A DNA stretch of 56,802 bases from Sporisorium sorghi (taxonomy: Eukaryota > Basidiomycota > Ustilaginomycetes > Ustilaginales > Ustilaginaceae): contig JALCCG010000136.1 in NCBI GenBank assembly GCA_023212695.1, positions 1 through 56,802 on the forward strand. The letters are read 5' to 3'. Of this stretch, positions 30,671 to 41,178 are shown piece by piece (within the stretch, counting starts at the first letter, position 1; each line of letters starts with the position of its first letter). Position numbers and translations under genes: made by a program. The notes under the pieces are model-generated. The model was not told the DNA's origin. It saw only the letters and a list, made by a program, of their open reading frames with translations, and did no database searches.

Positions 30671-32725
30671 ATGAGGCTGCTGGGCTGGGTAGCCGTGCTG
30701 TCCGCCCTGACGGCGCTGACGAACGGCGATGCGGTTCATGCGAGGAGCATTGCGCGCGGTGGAGCGGGGGAGGGCGAGCCGCGCGACCTGTTCGACCAGG
30801 TGCTGCACGCGCTCGCGAGCAAGTATCTGCCTGGCTACCGGCCTGCTGCTCATGCGTTCTCGCTTTCGGGGCCGCTGCAGTGGAGCGTGCATCCTCTGCC
30901 GAGGAAGCGGCAGTTGAACCTCAGCCCTTCGTCGGCTTCGTCCAGCGATGATAGCGATGACACGTCGTCGGGTGCGTCGTCGCTCGCCGGGATTGTGGGT
31001 GGGGGAGGAGGAGGTAATGCGATCCCTGCGTCGGTGCTTGCTGCGGCGGCGGCGGCGGGGGGTGCGCCTTCTGCGACGGCAGGCGGCAGCGGCTCTGCTG
31101 CACAGCCGAGTGCGACGGGTGCGAGCAGCGTAGATCGCTCTTCCGCTCCCGCCTCATCAGCTCCAGCAAGCAGCTCCCCCGCCCCACCTTCGGCAACACC
31201 TACAGCTTCAACGTCAGCTACACCGCTGTCCAAACTCATCACCAGCACCCCGCCTACCTCCACCGCCAGCTCATCCAGCAACACCGCCTCCACCCCAACC
31301 CCAACATCCAGCCCGGCGACTCAACAGCCATCGCTGCTCTCGCCAAAGCACAAGATGTTCCCGCTCGTCGTTGCCGGTCTCGCCGCTGCGGGCCTGCTCG
31401 CGCTCATGCTTCTCATCGCCATCGCGCGGTGTATCGCGCACGATCAGCTGCGGCGCGACAACCTGCGGAAATCGTACGCCTTCGACGACACCTCCTCCAC
31501 CAAGCCCCGCCACTCTAGCGGGGGGGACCGGTTCACCTCCGCCCCCGCGGGCTTAGGCGCGGCACGACGTTCGATCCGGCGCGCGCTGACGAAGAAAAAA
31601 GCGCTGGGGAGCTTCGCGCGCCGCACGCAGGACGGGAGCGTGCTGGTCGAGGTGGGCGACGAGGTGTTGGCCGTCCCCGCGCACCTGGCTGATGGGTATC
31701 GGGAGCGCGTGCTGCGCGAGCGGTCCGAGCTGAGCGCTGTGCAGGAGGAGAAGTCGGGGCTGTTCGGGAGCGTCAAGCCCAAGTATTTGACCGATGGTGG
31801 GCCGGATGGGGGCGATGAGGAGCAGGCGCGGGCGGCGTACGATCACATGCTCGATGGTGCCGGCGGCATCAAGAGGACGTTGAGCCAGAGGTTGGCTGAG
31901 CGATTGAGGGCGCTCACTGCACCTGCTGATGCGGACAAGGCGGTGGTGGAGAGGAGCGCATACTCGTTCGGCAGCCAGCACCAGCAGACGGGAGCGGCGC
32001 GGCAGAGCGACCTCGCTGCACGCGCGCCCGTCGTCACCACAGGCACCCCAGGCTGGGCTATCCAACAGCGTCAATCGTCCGCTCCACCTCCCCCGCGCGC
32101 TCCCACAACCGCCCCAACCCAGCCAGCGTACGGCACAGCCCGAGTACTCGAACGCACCCTGCACCCACCCCAACCCGCCACGCTGGGCGTCAAGTCTCAG
32201 ACGCGCAAGCCAGCGCCGAAGATGCTCGAGCTCTCGCTTCTGGCCGAGAAACTCGCCGATCTCGAAAAGCAGTCCCAGATTTCCTCCTCATCATCGCGAT
32301 CGAAGCTGCCCGCAGAGGCGCGGCTTACGCGCCCGCCCTCGTCCGGCAGCGCCTCGGCGCACGGCACGTTCGGCGGTAGCGCTAGTTCCCACAGCAACCG
32401 CCACAGCCAGTGCTCGGAGCTGTCTGTACCCGGTGCATTTCCCGAGCGCACCCGGTCTCTGCCCAGGAACAAATCCGTCAAGCCCCTCATTTTGAACGCT
32501 GAGGTGGGGAACTACCGCCACAGGCCCGCAGCAGCGCGCGCCAAGACGCAGGTGGGACCAACGAGGCAGACGCTCGAGCGCAAACCGACGTCTGTGCCGC
32601 TCGCCTCGCCGACGCGGTTTACGCACGAGAAAGCGCCAAGGGCGGTGGTGCACCCTGAGAGGCCACAGCCGGCGGCTTCGCTGAGGCGGCTCCCCGTTCC
32701 TCCGCCGTTCAACTTGCACAAGTAG
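30671..32725 (+). CDS. Mucin-like single-pass membrane protein
   Basis: A 684-residue protein of unknown function with a clear type I layout. A signal peptide (MRLLGWVAVLSALTALTNG) starts at ATG 30671, which fixes the start. A short N-terminal region ends in a dibasic PRKRQ at 78-81, a candidate Kex2 site. A Ser/Thr/Ala/Pro-rich segment at about 85-225 is probably heavily O-glycosylated. One membrane span lies at 229-252 (FPLVVAGLAAAGLLALMLLI). The cytoplasmic tail of about 430 residues is basic next to the membrane and otherwise Ser/Pro-rich. It has a predicted helix (MLELSLLAEKLADLEKQ) and ends with a proline-rich PVPPPF motif. The layout resembles fungal surface sensors, but I see no WSC or other named domain. 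Convergent with verprolin. Confidence 0.8.
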   Translation: MRLLGWVAVLSALTALTNGDAVHARSIARGGAGEGEPRDLFDQVLHALASKYLPGYRPAAHAFSLSGPLQWSVHPLPRKRQLNLSPSSASSSDDSDDTSSGASSLAGIVGGGGGGNAIPASVLAAAAAAGGAPSATAGGSGSAAQPSATGASSVDRSSAPASSAPASSSPAPPSATPTASTSATPLSKLITSTPPTSTASSSSNTASTPTPTSSPATQQPSLLSPKHKMFPLVVAGLAAAGLLALMLLIAIARCIAHDQLRRDNLRKSYAFDDTSSTKPRHSSGGDRFTSAPAGLGAARRSIRRALTKKKALGSFARRTQDGSVLVEVGDEVLAVPAHLADGYRERVLRERSELSAVQEEKSGLFGSVKPKYLTDGGPDGGDEEQARAAYDHMLDGAGGIKRTLSQRLAERLRALTAPADADKAVVERSAYSFGSQHQQTGAARQSDLAARAPVVTTGTPGWAIQQRQSSAPPPPRAPTTAPTQPAYGTARVLERTLHPPQPATLGVKSQTRKPAPKMLELSLLAEKLADLEKQSQISSSSSRSKLPAEARLTRPPSSGSASAHGTFGGSASSHSNRHSQCSELSVPGAFPERTRSLPRNKSVKPLILNAEVGNYRHRPAAARAKTQVGPTRQTLERKPTSVPLASPTRFTHEKAPRAVVHPERPQPAASLRRLPVPPPFNLHK

Positions 32726-32942
32726 AAGCAACTCTTTACCCCCGATGATGTATCCCCACGTTCTTTGTACTTAGCTACTCACTTCTTACACTCTTTTTCT
32801 GAAAATGGAATGAAACAAAAAGATGATCTGTCCAATCCTTCACTCTAGCGTCACTCGGAGAGCGTGCCTCGTTTTCGCTGTAGAGATCATTCTGACCATT
32901 GCTGCTGAGAATTACAACCGACAACTTGCAGGGCTGCCTTGC

Positions 32943-33633
32943 TCACGCTGCCATGGATCGGAAGTCAAAGGTCGACCCCTTGGAAGCGCCACTCGGATAC
33001 CTGTGCTGCGACGCAGCCGACGCATTGAACCCTCTCGGCGGCGGGAAGCTGCTACTTGGCGAAAAGCTCAACGAGCCCGAAGTGGGAGGCGGGCTCGGAA
33101 TGCGACTGATTTGTGGAGCAGCCGCAGCCACTGTAGATCCGCCATTCGGACGAGCCAAGGTCGAGCTAGCAGTTCGGACGGGCGGAGCAGCTACGGGCGG
33201 TGGAGGCACGCGAGCGGGAGGAGCGGCGGCGGCTGAAGAAGGAGCAGGCGGTGCTCGGATGGGCGGTGCTGCTCGACCAGGCGGAGGCGGAGGAGGCGCA
33301 GCGGGGGCAGCCGAGTTGGTGCGAGAGTGTCCTCCCGAAGAAGGCGGCGGGGGAGGCGGTGGTGCTGCAGAGCGGCGGGGTGGGGTAGGAGCCGACGATG
33401 ATGGCGCAGGTGGTGGCACGGGAACGATGCGAGACGGTGGTGCGCTTGTTGCTCCGGCGCTAGCTGGCGGAGGTGGAGGAGGAGGTGGTACGGCAGAAGG
33501 TCGAGTAGGTGTCGATGGAGCTGCCAGTGCTGGAGCTGCTGCTGGACTGGGTCTCGAAGGAGGGGGTGGAACAGCAGCACTTGGGCGACCAGGAGGCGGA
33601 GGAGGTGGCGCAACAGCACTGGGACGACCGGGA

Positions 33634-33667
<34 letters not shown>

Positions 33668-34390
33668 GTGCACTTGGTGTTCCACTCATCGGTCGACCGG
33701 GCGGCGGCGGAGGTGGAGTAGGAGGAGCTACCGCACTTGGTCGGCCAGGCGGAGGCGGCGGGGGAGGTGCAGTGGGCACGCTGCTCGTTGTCCTTCCAGG
33801 AGGAGGCGGAGGTGGCGGCGGGGGAGCACCTGCACTGGGCGCTGCTGCTGCTGGCCTGCTTGGTGGAGGCGGTACACCTCTGGATGGCAGAGACGGCGCG
33901 GCTGCAGACGGCGGAGGAGGGGGCCCTCGAGGCGGCGCGGGTCGTCCTCCCGCAGGAGGAGGGGGCGGTGGAGGTGCAGCTAAAGACGGCGCTGCTGGAC
34001 GAGATGGTGGAGCAGCGGCACCAGGTCGAGCAGGCGGTTTCCCCAGACTCGTATTGATGGTGGAACCAGCTCCTCCACTGGGTTTGAGTTTTGGCATCCC
34101 ACCGGCAAACAGTCCTCCTAGACCTGGAGGACCACCAAGCGCGGGGCCACCGCCTCCTGAAGATGCATCGCCGGAGCGTGTGATGCCTGATCCTCCTCCA
34201 CCACCGCCGCTCTTGGCTTCGATTGCTGGTGCAGAACGATCATTTGTGACGGCCTCTATTCTCGCAGATTCAGGGCAGGAAGTCGATATCGTCAGCCATA
34301 GTAGCTTCTCTTCGTCTTTTGCTCGCTGTGTATGCACTTACTCTTTAGGCCTTTGCCCTTCTGGATTGAGGCCAGAAGATCCGCATTCAT
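32943..34390 (-). CDS. VRP1: Verprolin/WIP-family actin regulator
   Basis: Proline-rich partner of WASP and type I myosin in actin patch assembly and endocytosis. Two exons: 34390-34342 and 34255-32943, with an 86-nt GT-AG intron (GTAAGTGC donor) giving 453 residues. The splice rebuilds a full WH2 actin-binding motif at residues 3-26: ADLLASIQKGKGLKK then AVTNDRSAP, closely matching the LLxxIxxGxxLKK...NDRSAP start of yeast Vrp1. Neither exon alone contains it, which supports the model. The rest is a Gly-rich stretch, then many PPPPPP blocks interleaved with GRPSA repeats, typical profilin and SH3 ligands. The C terminus ends GSTFDFRSMAA. A GC-rich trinucleotide tract near 33636-33666 encodes one of the proline runs. 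Confidence 0.9.
33636..33666. repeat. (GGC)n tract encoding polyproline
   Basis: GGC/GGT units on the plus strand, read as proline codons in verprolin on the minus strand. Confidence 0.9.
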
Positions 34391-37343
34391 CGTGCCGTGT
34401 TAACAGCTGAGTGAGTCGGTGCCCAAGTTCGTTCGTAGCAGCCGTGCTTGATGTGGCAGAGTCAGTGTATCTAATACGATGAGTCTGTTTCCGGGAAAGT
34501 TGATGTGCTTATCCTATAGTCCGTGGATGGATGGATGACGGTCGAGAAGAAAGTGATATCGATGATGACGGCGAGGACATGCCAAGCTGAGCTGGTTATT
34601 GTGTGGAGGAATGCAGGGGCGCTCGGTGCGGTCGGGCTGTGCTTGTTGCTGTGCTGTGCGGTAAAAATTCACCGAAATTCACGGTCGGCTGACCGCTGAC
34701 TTCACCTTGGCGTGGCCCGTGTGTGTGTCTCCGAAACGCCCCAAATGAGCGGTTCCGAATGGCGATCTCGCAACTTGCAGCCGATCTCCCCCATCTCCCC
34801 GATATTTTTGAATGTTGCTCTCGGCGCTATAACAATTTAAGCAAAAAAAATATATTCAAAATCCAATCCGCCCCTCACACGAAGCTGTTCATCTTGCCCC
34901 CCCCCCACAGTTGGCAGCATCATCTGATCACATCGCGGTCGGCTGTCGGATGTGTCTGTCTGCTGTCGAGGGTCACGAGGGGATGTGAGAGGCATGGAAC
35001 TAAGTATCGGGCCAACTTTTAGTGTTGAATGCGCTTGGTTCGGTTCGGCAGTGCCATTGTTGATTAGGCGAAGTGCTCTGGTCGGGAGCTAAAAAAGCTG
35101 GAGTCGTAGATGGTATCACGGCATGTCGATCGGTGATGGTGGCTTAGATATACTTTCTAGCCCGCACCCTCGCTCACATGACAGATCTGAGGTTTGACGG
35201 CTGAAGAGCTCGACGTGCGTTGGGTGATGTCGCTTCGAGGCTATCGGTTGCAGTACTTTCGGGTTTCGCGCGATGTCCTGGTGGGGTATGACGCTGGGGG
35301 TCAAAGCATTACCGGTGCAACGTCAGCCTACCTCTAGTACCAAGATGAGCTGGATGGTGAGTTTTTCCGACTCGTGGGGAGCTTGACGACGCTGCGATGA
35401 TAGTATTTGCGACTCATCTACCAAAAACACCGCAGCGTCAGCGAGGTCGTGCTAGCTTGTCGCAACAGGATGTGGGCCAGCGACGTATCAAAGGCGAGTA
35501 TACCGCCACAAATCGGTCGCCTTGATGCTACAACGGCGATCAAGCAACGTTGTATCGACCGATTGATCGACCGCTGGACTGCAAGTCACCGCATGGACGA
35601 TGCTGGATGCTCTATTTTAGCGAGCGCGAGTCAGGGGCCCTTTACGCCTGAGAAGAGTGCACACGGAAGGGTGTCACTTTGATCGCACACAAGACCATGC
35701 TGGTGTCGAGACGCGCGGTTGGTGGAAGCACAGTCCCCGCATGGCTTGGCAGGGCTTCTTCCAGCCATACAACCAAGAATGTCTCGGTTCTGACCTGGTG
35801 CTAAACGCAGCCAAGAGTGCGTGAGCGTCGATGGGATCCCACGGTGCTGCATACAGCGGTACCGTGGGCGATGAATGGCGAGCAAGCAACATCTACGCTG
35901 AGAAGCCAGACGACGTCGAAGCGCGTTGAAAATAAGCAGCGGGGATTGAAAAGAGCAGCAGCAGAAGCATCGTCAGGCATTGTGCAAGTAGACTCTGGCT
36001 GAACTGTTCCACAGCAGATTAGAGCTCTGTGACCTGAGCTATCTTTGCACTTTTCCCTCGGACCGGAAGCTGAGCTGTGAAAGAAGTATCGAGTTGCGAT
36101 CGTGCCCAATTTCTCCAAGATGGAGCAACCTCTTAGCGAAGAGCCCGCTGCAAAAGAAAGCGACTGGCGCTTCTCGGTCCATGCACGTCGTGAACAGGCG
36201 AAGGCAGCCCACTCACAAGCGATGGTAAGGACAGGGTAGACGATGGCTTGCACTGTTCGAAGCGAGCCCCACCTCGACGCCACGGAGCTAAGTTAGCCCG
36301 AATAGGAAGGAATGAGGCGGCGGCAGGAAGAGGGATCGTCAAAGACGCAGATCGCCCACTGCCGCACACTCGGCCAGTGTTTTCGCATTTTCGCTAAGCG
36401 AGACCAACACACCTGCCAATTTCCGCCCGCTTCTCTCTGCCTCTTGCCTTGTTTGGCAGTTGAGCAGCGACGGAAGGAAACGTGTGTCGTTTGTAGATCC
36501 GCTCATCCAACGTTTTTTGCAGAGCTGTCAGCATGCTCTGCAGTCATACTGCACTGCAAGAGTCTGATCAATGCTTTGCTCTCGCGCTCACTCTTGGAGC
36601 ATCGTCAGCGTCAATAGTTGCCGTCGAAGCAAGGCACATGACGAGACTCGGTCCAGGCCGCGATCGCATTGCTGGAAAGGTCTTGTCAACGTCAGCTTGG
36701 ACGATTGAAGAAACGCAGGGTGCACGTCAAGGTTCTCTGACTATCCACCGACCGCTTCAACGCCGTATTGCCGCTCTCCCTCTGGTATCTGGAGTGTTCC
36801 GATTGTACACAGCTTGAGCCAAGATCGACCCTCGCACCCGTGGCTCTTCGCAAATGACGTTTAAGCCGGAACACCGATCGATGCCATTGCGACTTGCACG
36901 CCAAGCGGCTGGGCATAGGCACTGTGGCTGTTCCACCAACCTTCGACCACGCTGCAGACTCGTGTGTGCCGGCACGATGCTTTGCAGTTCTCTCTGTCGT
37001 GCCAAGCTAAGCGCCTTGAAACTCCATGGCCGTATCATGCTTTCCTTTCTTATTCGCCCATGGTGCCGGCTGAGGCTCAGGAAGAGGTGGTTTCAATGAG
37101 CTCGGCATGCATGATCAGGGACGAACAATGCCCTCTCTCCGCTTGTCAAACTTTTCCGTGTCCGACCCGCACATCCCTTCTTGGCACCAACTTCTCTCGA
37201 GTAGAGCTTGGCTGGCCTCCTTACCGCACATGTCTCGCTGCCCCTGAGTCGCTTGTGGTTTGGCAGCTTTCCCGCCTCGCCTAGTGAAGCGAGTCGTGGA
37301 GAGAGTGTCCGTCGATCCCCCTCCTCCTGCAGAAGATGCCGGC

Positions 37344-37345
<2 letters not shown>

Positions 37346-37390
<45 letters not shown>
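37346..37390. repeat. (GA)n microsatellite
   Basis: About 22 GA units, roughly 480 bp upstream of the GH5 start codon. Confidence 0.95.
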
Positions 37391-37392
<2 letters not shown>

Positions 37393-37827
37393 TCGCTCGC
37401 CAAATGACGGTGTAGCTTAGCTGCCGGTTTCGCTTCGAAGCGCCCGGTCTCGATTCTGTCTCTCTCCTCTCCCGCAACTCCGCTCAGACTAGTCTGTACC
37501 CGCTGTTCCTTCCCGTTGTATAGCGGAATGTCGCTCTATCTTCTACCCTTCCTCTCGAATGTATAAAGAGGACCGTCCTGTTTCACCTCGTTCTCCGACC
37601 ACTTTCTTCCTTTCCTCTCCTCATCACTTGCAGTCTTTGTTGCAGATACCACTCCCTCTCCCTCCTCTCTCTCTCTCTCTTACACACACGATACTCCCCT
37701 CTGAACCTTCTCCCCTTCCCTTTCTCCCCAACCACGCATACCGACCACCTCATTCTTTCTTTTTTTTTTAGACTACATACCACCTTTTTCGCTGCAACTC
37801 TATCTACATCGACACATACCCATACCA

Positions 37828-37852
37828 ACACACACACACACACACACACACG
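37828..37852. repeat. (CA)n microsatellite
   Basis: About 12 CA units ending 14 bp before the GH5 start codon, so within its probable leader. Confidence 0.95.
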
Positions 37853-37865
37853 CTAGGACCCAAAG

Positions 37866-39731
37866 ATGAAGATCACCTCCTTTGGTCTGGCGGCCATCGC
37901 GCTCGCTCTGATGGCGGACAACGCCGAAGCGCTCCCCGCCATGCGCAGCTACAAGGGCGTCTCGCCGTACAAGGCGCGCAACACGGTCAACCCTACGATG
38001 CCCGCCTTGAAGGACCCGCGCTCGATCCCCGGTGCGCGCCGCATGCGCCTGAGCAGCAACGAGCAGCTCGAGTCGACGTACCTCGACGAGCTGCACTACA
38101 TCCCAATGCACGGCCAGTCGGCCTCCGCATCGTCGTCGAGCCAGCAGTTCTGGAACAGCGTGCAGCAGCGGCTCGAGTCCGCCATTGACCGGCTGGACCG
38201 CGCCACGGCGATGCTGGGCGTGCACAGTGCCGTGTCGCCGTCGCGTGCGGCGAGTGCGGTCAAGAGCGCCGCCAAGTCGCTTGGGTTTTCGTTCAGCGTC
38301 AACAGCCACAGCGCGGGCGCGTCGTCGCCGGAGTTCACGTTCAACTTGAACGTCTCGGAGCCGATGGCGTGGGGTGAGGAGGCTGAGCTGTCCGCAGCCA
38401 CGCGCGAGGATGTAGTGCTGCACGGCAAGGCGCTGCCCGACCTGCCCAAGGACTCCGGCTTCGACTATACGAACAAAAAGGTGCGCGGTGTCAACCTGGG
38501 CAACTGGCTGCTCTTTGAGGCGTGGATGGACAGCTCGCTCATGCAGCAGCTCAACGACCACGCCATCAACGCGCCCACGGCCAACCCGATCATCGACGAG
38601 TGGACCGCGGGTCTGTACTCCGACCCGGACTGGGCGGCGTACGTGCTGCAGAAGCACTTTGACGAGTGGATGACCGAGGACGACTGGAAGGCGATCAAGG
38701 CAGCCGGCTTGAACCATGTTCGCATCCCCGTGCCGTACTTTATGTTCAAGGAGGCTGTCGGGCCCAATGCGCCGTACCTGACGCTGAACCGTTTCGCCAA
38801 GCTCAAGGAGGGCGTGATGCTCGCCAAGAAGTACGGGCTCAAGGTGTGGATCGACCTGCACAGCGTTCCTGGCTCGCAGAACGGTTTCGACAACTCCGGA
38901 CGAGCGGGTCCGATCAACTGGCCCAACAACCCGTCGTACTACACACAGACGCAGTACGCGTTCAACCGCCTGGTCACCGAGTTCACGCAGTCCGCGTACG
39001 ACGGCGTGGTGACGGCGATCGAGGCGGTGAACGAGCCCAAGGCCAACTCGGTGCCTGCTGTGCAGGACCTGCTGAACAAGTACTACCCGTGGGCGCGCAA
39101 CAAGGCGGCGATCCCCGACGGGTGGGACAAGTACTCGAACATGCTGCTCGCCGTGCACGATGGGTTCCAGGGCCTGCAGTACTGGCAGAACTTCTGGACG
39201 GGCCGAGCGCGCCACCGCGTGCTGCTCGACACGCACCCGTACTTTGTGTACAGCGACTGGGAGCACAACGCCAAGGACACGCAGCGTCTGCAGGAGGTGT
39301 GCGACCTGACGTCGAGCTTCCAGCAGTCGCAGCAGTACTACCCGTCCATTGCGGGTGAATGGGCGGTGAACGGGCCCAACGGCGACCGCGCTGCAGACCG
39401 CGACCTGCCCGTGGGCCCTGTCAAGTTCCCTTCGGGCCCCGACTACCCGTACTCGGTCAAGTACATGGCGTTCATGGCGAGGAACTTCCGCACGCAGCAG
39501 TACGTGTTCGAGCAGGGCGGCGGCTGGATCTTCTGGTCGTGGCGCAACGACAACAACCCGGACTGGTCGTACCAGACCGGCCTCAAGTATGGCTGGGTGC
39601 CTTCGGACCTGGATGCGCAGCCGTACGGCTCCAACCCGTGCTCGAACATTCCTAGCTTGATGCAGGCGGCTGAGGACGGTAGCGCCGAGGCAAGCTGGAC
39701 TCAGCTCGAGCTCGAGGGTGAGATTTACTGA
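37866..39731 (+). CDS. Secreted GH5 exo-beta-1,3-glucanase
   Basis: Predicted retaining glucan 1,3-beta-glucosidase of the GH5 family (GH5_9-like, as yeast Exg1), acting on cell-wall glucan. The product is 621 residues. The signal peptide is MKITSFGLAAIALALMADNAEA. A pro-region of about 190 residues with little conservation follows. The catalytic part begins KVRGVNLGNWLLFEAWM; HVRIPVPYFMF and WIDLHSVPGSQNGFDNSG are typical of the family. The acid/base is Glu390 in VNEP and the nucleophile Glu498 in AGEWAVN. It ends with WIFWSWRND. I see no membrane span or GPI signal at the C terminus, so secretion or wall association is expected. The extended N-terminal region is longer than in Exg1. No intron. 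Confidence 0.94.
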   Translation: MKITSFGLAAIALALMADNAEALPAMRSYKGVSPYKARNTVNPTMPALKDPRSIPGARRMRLSSNEQLESTYLDELHYIPMHGQSASASSSSQQFWNSVQQRLESAIDRLDRATAMLGVHSAVSPSRAASAVKSAAKSLGFSFSVNSHSAGASSPEFTFNLNVSEPMAWGEEAELSAATREDVVLHGKALPDLPKDSGFDYTNKKVRGVNLGNWLLFEAWMDSSLMQQLNDHAINAPTANPIIDEWTAGLYSDPDWAAYVLQKHFDEWMTEDDWKAIKAAGLNHVRIPVPYFMFKEAVGPNAPYLTLNRFAKLKEGVMLAKKYGLKVWIDLHSVPGSQNGFDNSGRAGPINWPNNPSYYTQTQYAFNRLVTEFTQSAYDGVVTAIEAVNEPKANSVPAVQDLLNKYYPWARNKAAIPDGWDKYSNMLLAVHDGFQGLQYWQNFWTGRARHRVLLDTHPYFVYSDWEHNAKDTQRLQEVCDLTSSFQQSQQYYPSIAGEWAVNGPNGDRAADRDLPVGPVKFPSGPDYPYSVKYMAFMARNFRTQQYVFEQGGGWIFWSWRNDNNPDWSYQTGLKYGWVPSDLDAQPYGSNPCSNIPSLMQAAEDGSAEASWTQLELEGEIY

Positions 39732-40273
39732 GCAACGACTCTCTGGATCGCGGTAGACCCATGCAGATACCCTACCCCGCTGTGGCTCGCCGCTGTGAGC
39801 AATGCCCTCCTTGTCAGCAACACTCTCGTGATCGATGGCCGTGTATACGACTTGCCTGTCCCCGCCTCTCATGTTTTTCCCGTGTTCTCCTGTTCTTCTG
39901 TTCGCATGGATCCGTAAAGCGTTTCGACCGACATCGACAACGACACCGACGAGACCGACCGACTATTCGACCTGCACGACCGTCTTTGGATGCCTCATGA
40001 CCCTGGATGGATGGATAGCTTTTCTGTTTTGACGAATGCCAGCGTGTTATTCATAGCAAATTGCCTGTGTGTTGTGTTATCTGAGCTGAGATGCCGTTCT
40101 AGACCGTGTGAAGTGGCGCTTGCCTGTTGCCATCGATTGCTGATCCTCGACAATCGATCGAGCTTTGACTGAGTATCGGCATGGATCCGAGTGTGGTTGA
40201 TAGGTGGATGAGTCGTCGTCGGCGAGCATCCGAACCATCTGTCAAAAGTGCGCCTGCGCTCAGCAATTTCACG

Positions 40274-40295
40274 TTTTTTTTTTTTTTTTTTTTTT
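40274..40295. repeat. Poly-T tract (22 nt)
   Basis: Uninterrupted T-run about 260 bp upstream of the possible micropeptide start. Confidence 0.95.
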
Positions 40296-40553
40296 GGGCT
40301 GGATTTCTCGGCTGCGTCGGTGCCCACCAGCCAAACGTAGCCGAAGAGAACCCTTGCTCTCGCGCCTTTGTCACCACTTACTTCATCACACCATTTTCAT
40401 CAACTCGCCACACAATCCCATGCTCGCCTCGAAGCGTCTCTACATATAGTGGGCGCATCGAAAGCAGGCGCCTGCGGACTTTGCGAAACACATCCTTCAC
40501 GATCATCTTCAAGCAGCTAGTCAGGCGACTACCACCTCGTAGCGTTGCGAAAC

Positions 40554-40643
40554 ATGGCTTGTCCAGTCAACCACCCCGCTTTCCACGCTTTCGTCTTTCT
40601 CATCGGCGTGCTCATCTTGTTTGGCAAGTACATCAAGGCGTGA
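40554..40643 (+). CDS. Possible transmembrane micropeptide
   Basis: A 29-codon frame starting ATG 40554, in the context GAAACATGG, encodes MACPVNHPAF, a hydrophobic helix (HAFVFLIGVLILFG) and KYIKA before TGA. Most third positions are G or C, as in the real genes nearby. After the TGA the same frame stays open to a stop at 40962-40964, beginning WSSKNYRKMQRRILDEKSK, which also looks gene-like. It could be a free micropeptide, the first part of a readthrough protein, or an exon of a gene whose splice sites I cannot see. I recognise no family. Chance occurrence is possible. Confidence 0.35.
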   Translation: MACPVNHPAFHAFVFLIGVLILFGKYIKA

Positions 40644-41178
40644 TGGAGCAGCAAGAACTACCGAAAGATGCAGCGTCGCATACTGGACGAGAAGAGCAAG
40701 CACGCATTAGCACAAGCTGCTGGTGCTTCTGATGTCAATGTCGCTGTTCTCGGTCATGATACTCGATCGCCCCTTCTTCCGGTATGGTCTCCTTTGACTT
40801 CGGCGCAAGAAGATTCACGAGATCCCGTACCATACGATGCTCTTCCGCTCGACAACAAGGCCTCATCAGCCGTCACGCAAGACCACAAAGCAGCTCCATC
40901 CCTCACGGCAGCAGTGCTAGGCTGCAATTGCACCCCTCACCGCATCAAGACCTGGCTCTGGTAGCTGGCCGCACAAACCCGAACTCTCCGTATCGGCACT
41001 CTCCGTCCATCCAACAGCTCAAGCAAAACTTTGTCCCCTCCTTTCCGTTGCCCTAAAAGCATCGCATTCATCTTGACAGCCATTCGCGCTCCTCTCAGCC
41101 CCTCACAAACGCTATCTCTAATGGACACTGTACTTCTGATTTTTGATTCCATAACGCATTCACCTTCTGTGCCAAACT

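Larger units (their letters stand above)
34391..37865. other. Gene-poor stretch of 3.5 kb
   Basis: The longest stretch without a supportable gene. Small open frames (up to about 160 codons) show no family motif and no coding-like codon bias. A long (GA)n tract at 37346-37390, pyrimidine-rich sequence and a (CA)n tract right before the GH5 start look like the promoter and leader of that gene. A T-run followed by AG near 37770 could be a leader-intron acceptor. Confidence 0.5.
39732..41178. other. Intergenic region GH5/CARM1-like
   Basis: Contains 3' flanks of both genes, a 22-nt T-run at 40274-40295 and the possible micropeptide at 40554. No other gene seen. Confidence 0.5.

Noticed and set aside
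32899..34410. 503-codon Gly-rich open frame on the plus strand
   Set aside because: It is the reverse complement of the verprolin proline blocks; polyproline codons read backwards give polyglycine. The minus strand carries the WH2 motif and a proper intron.
37800..39872. 690-codon open frame on the minus strand opposite the GH5 gene
   Set aside because: A shadow caused by strong G/C third-position bias; its translation is Val/Arg/His-rich with no domain, while the plus strand encodes an intact enzyme.
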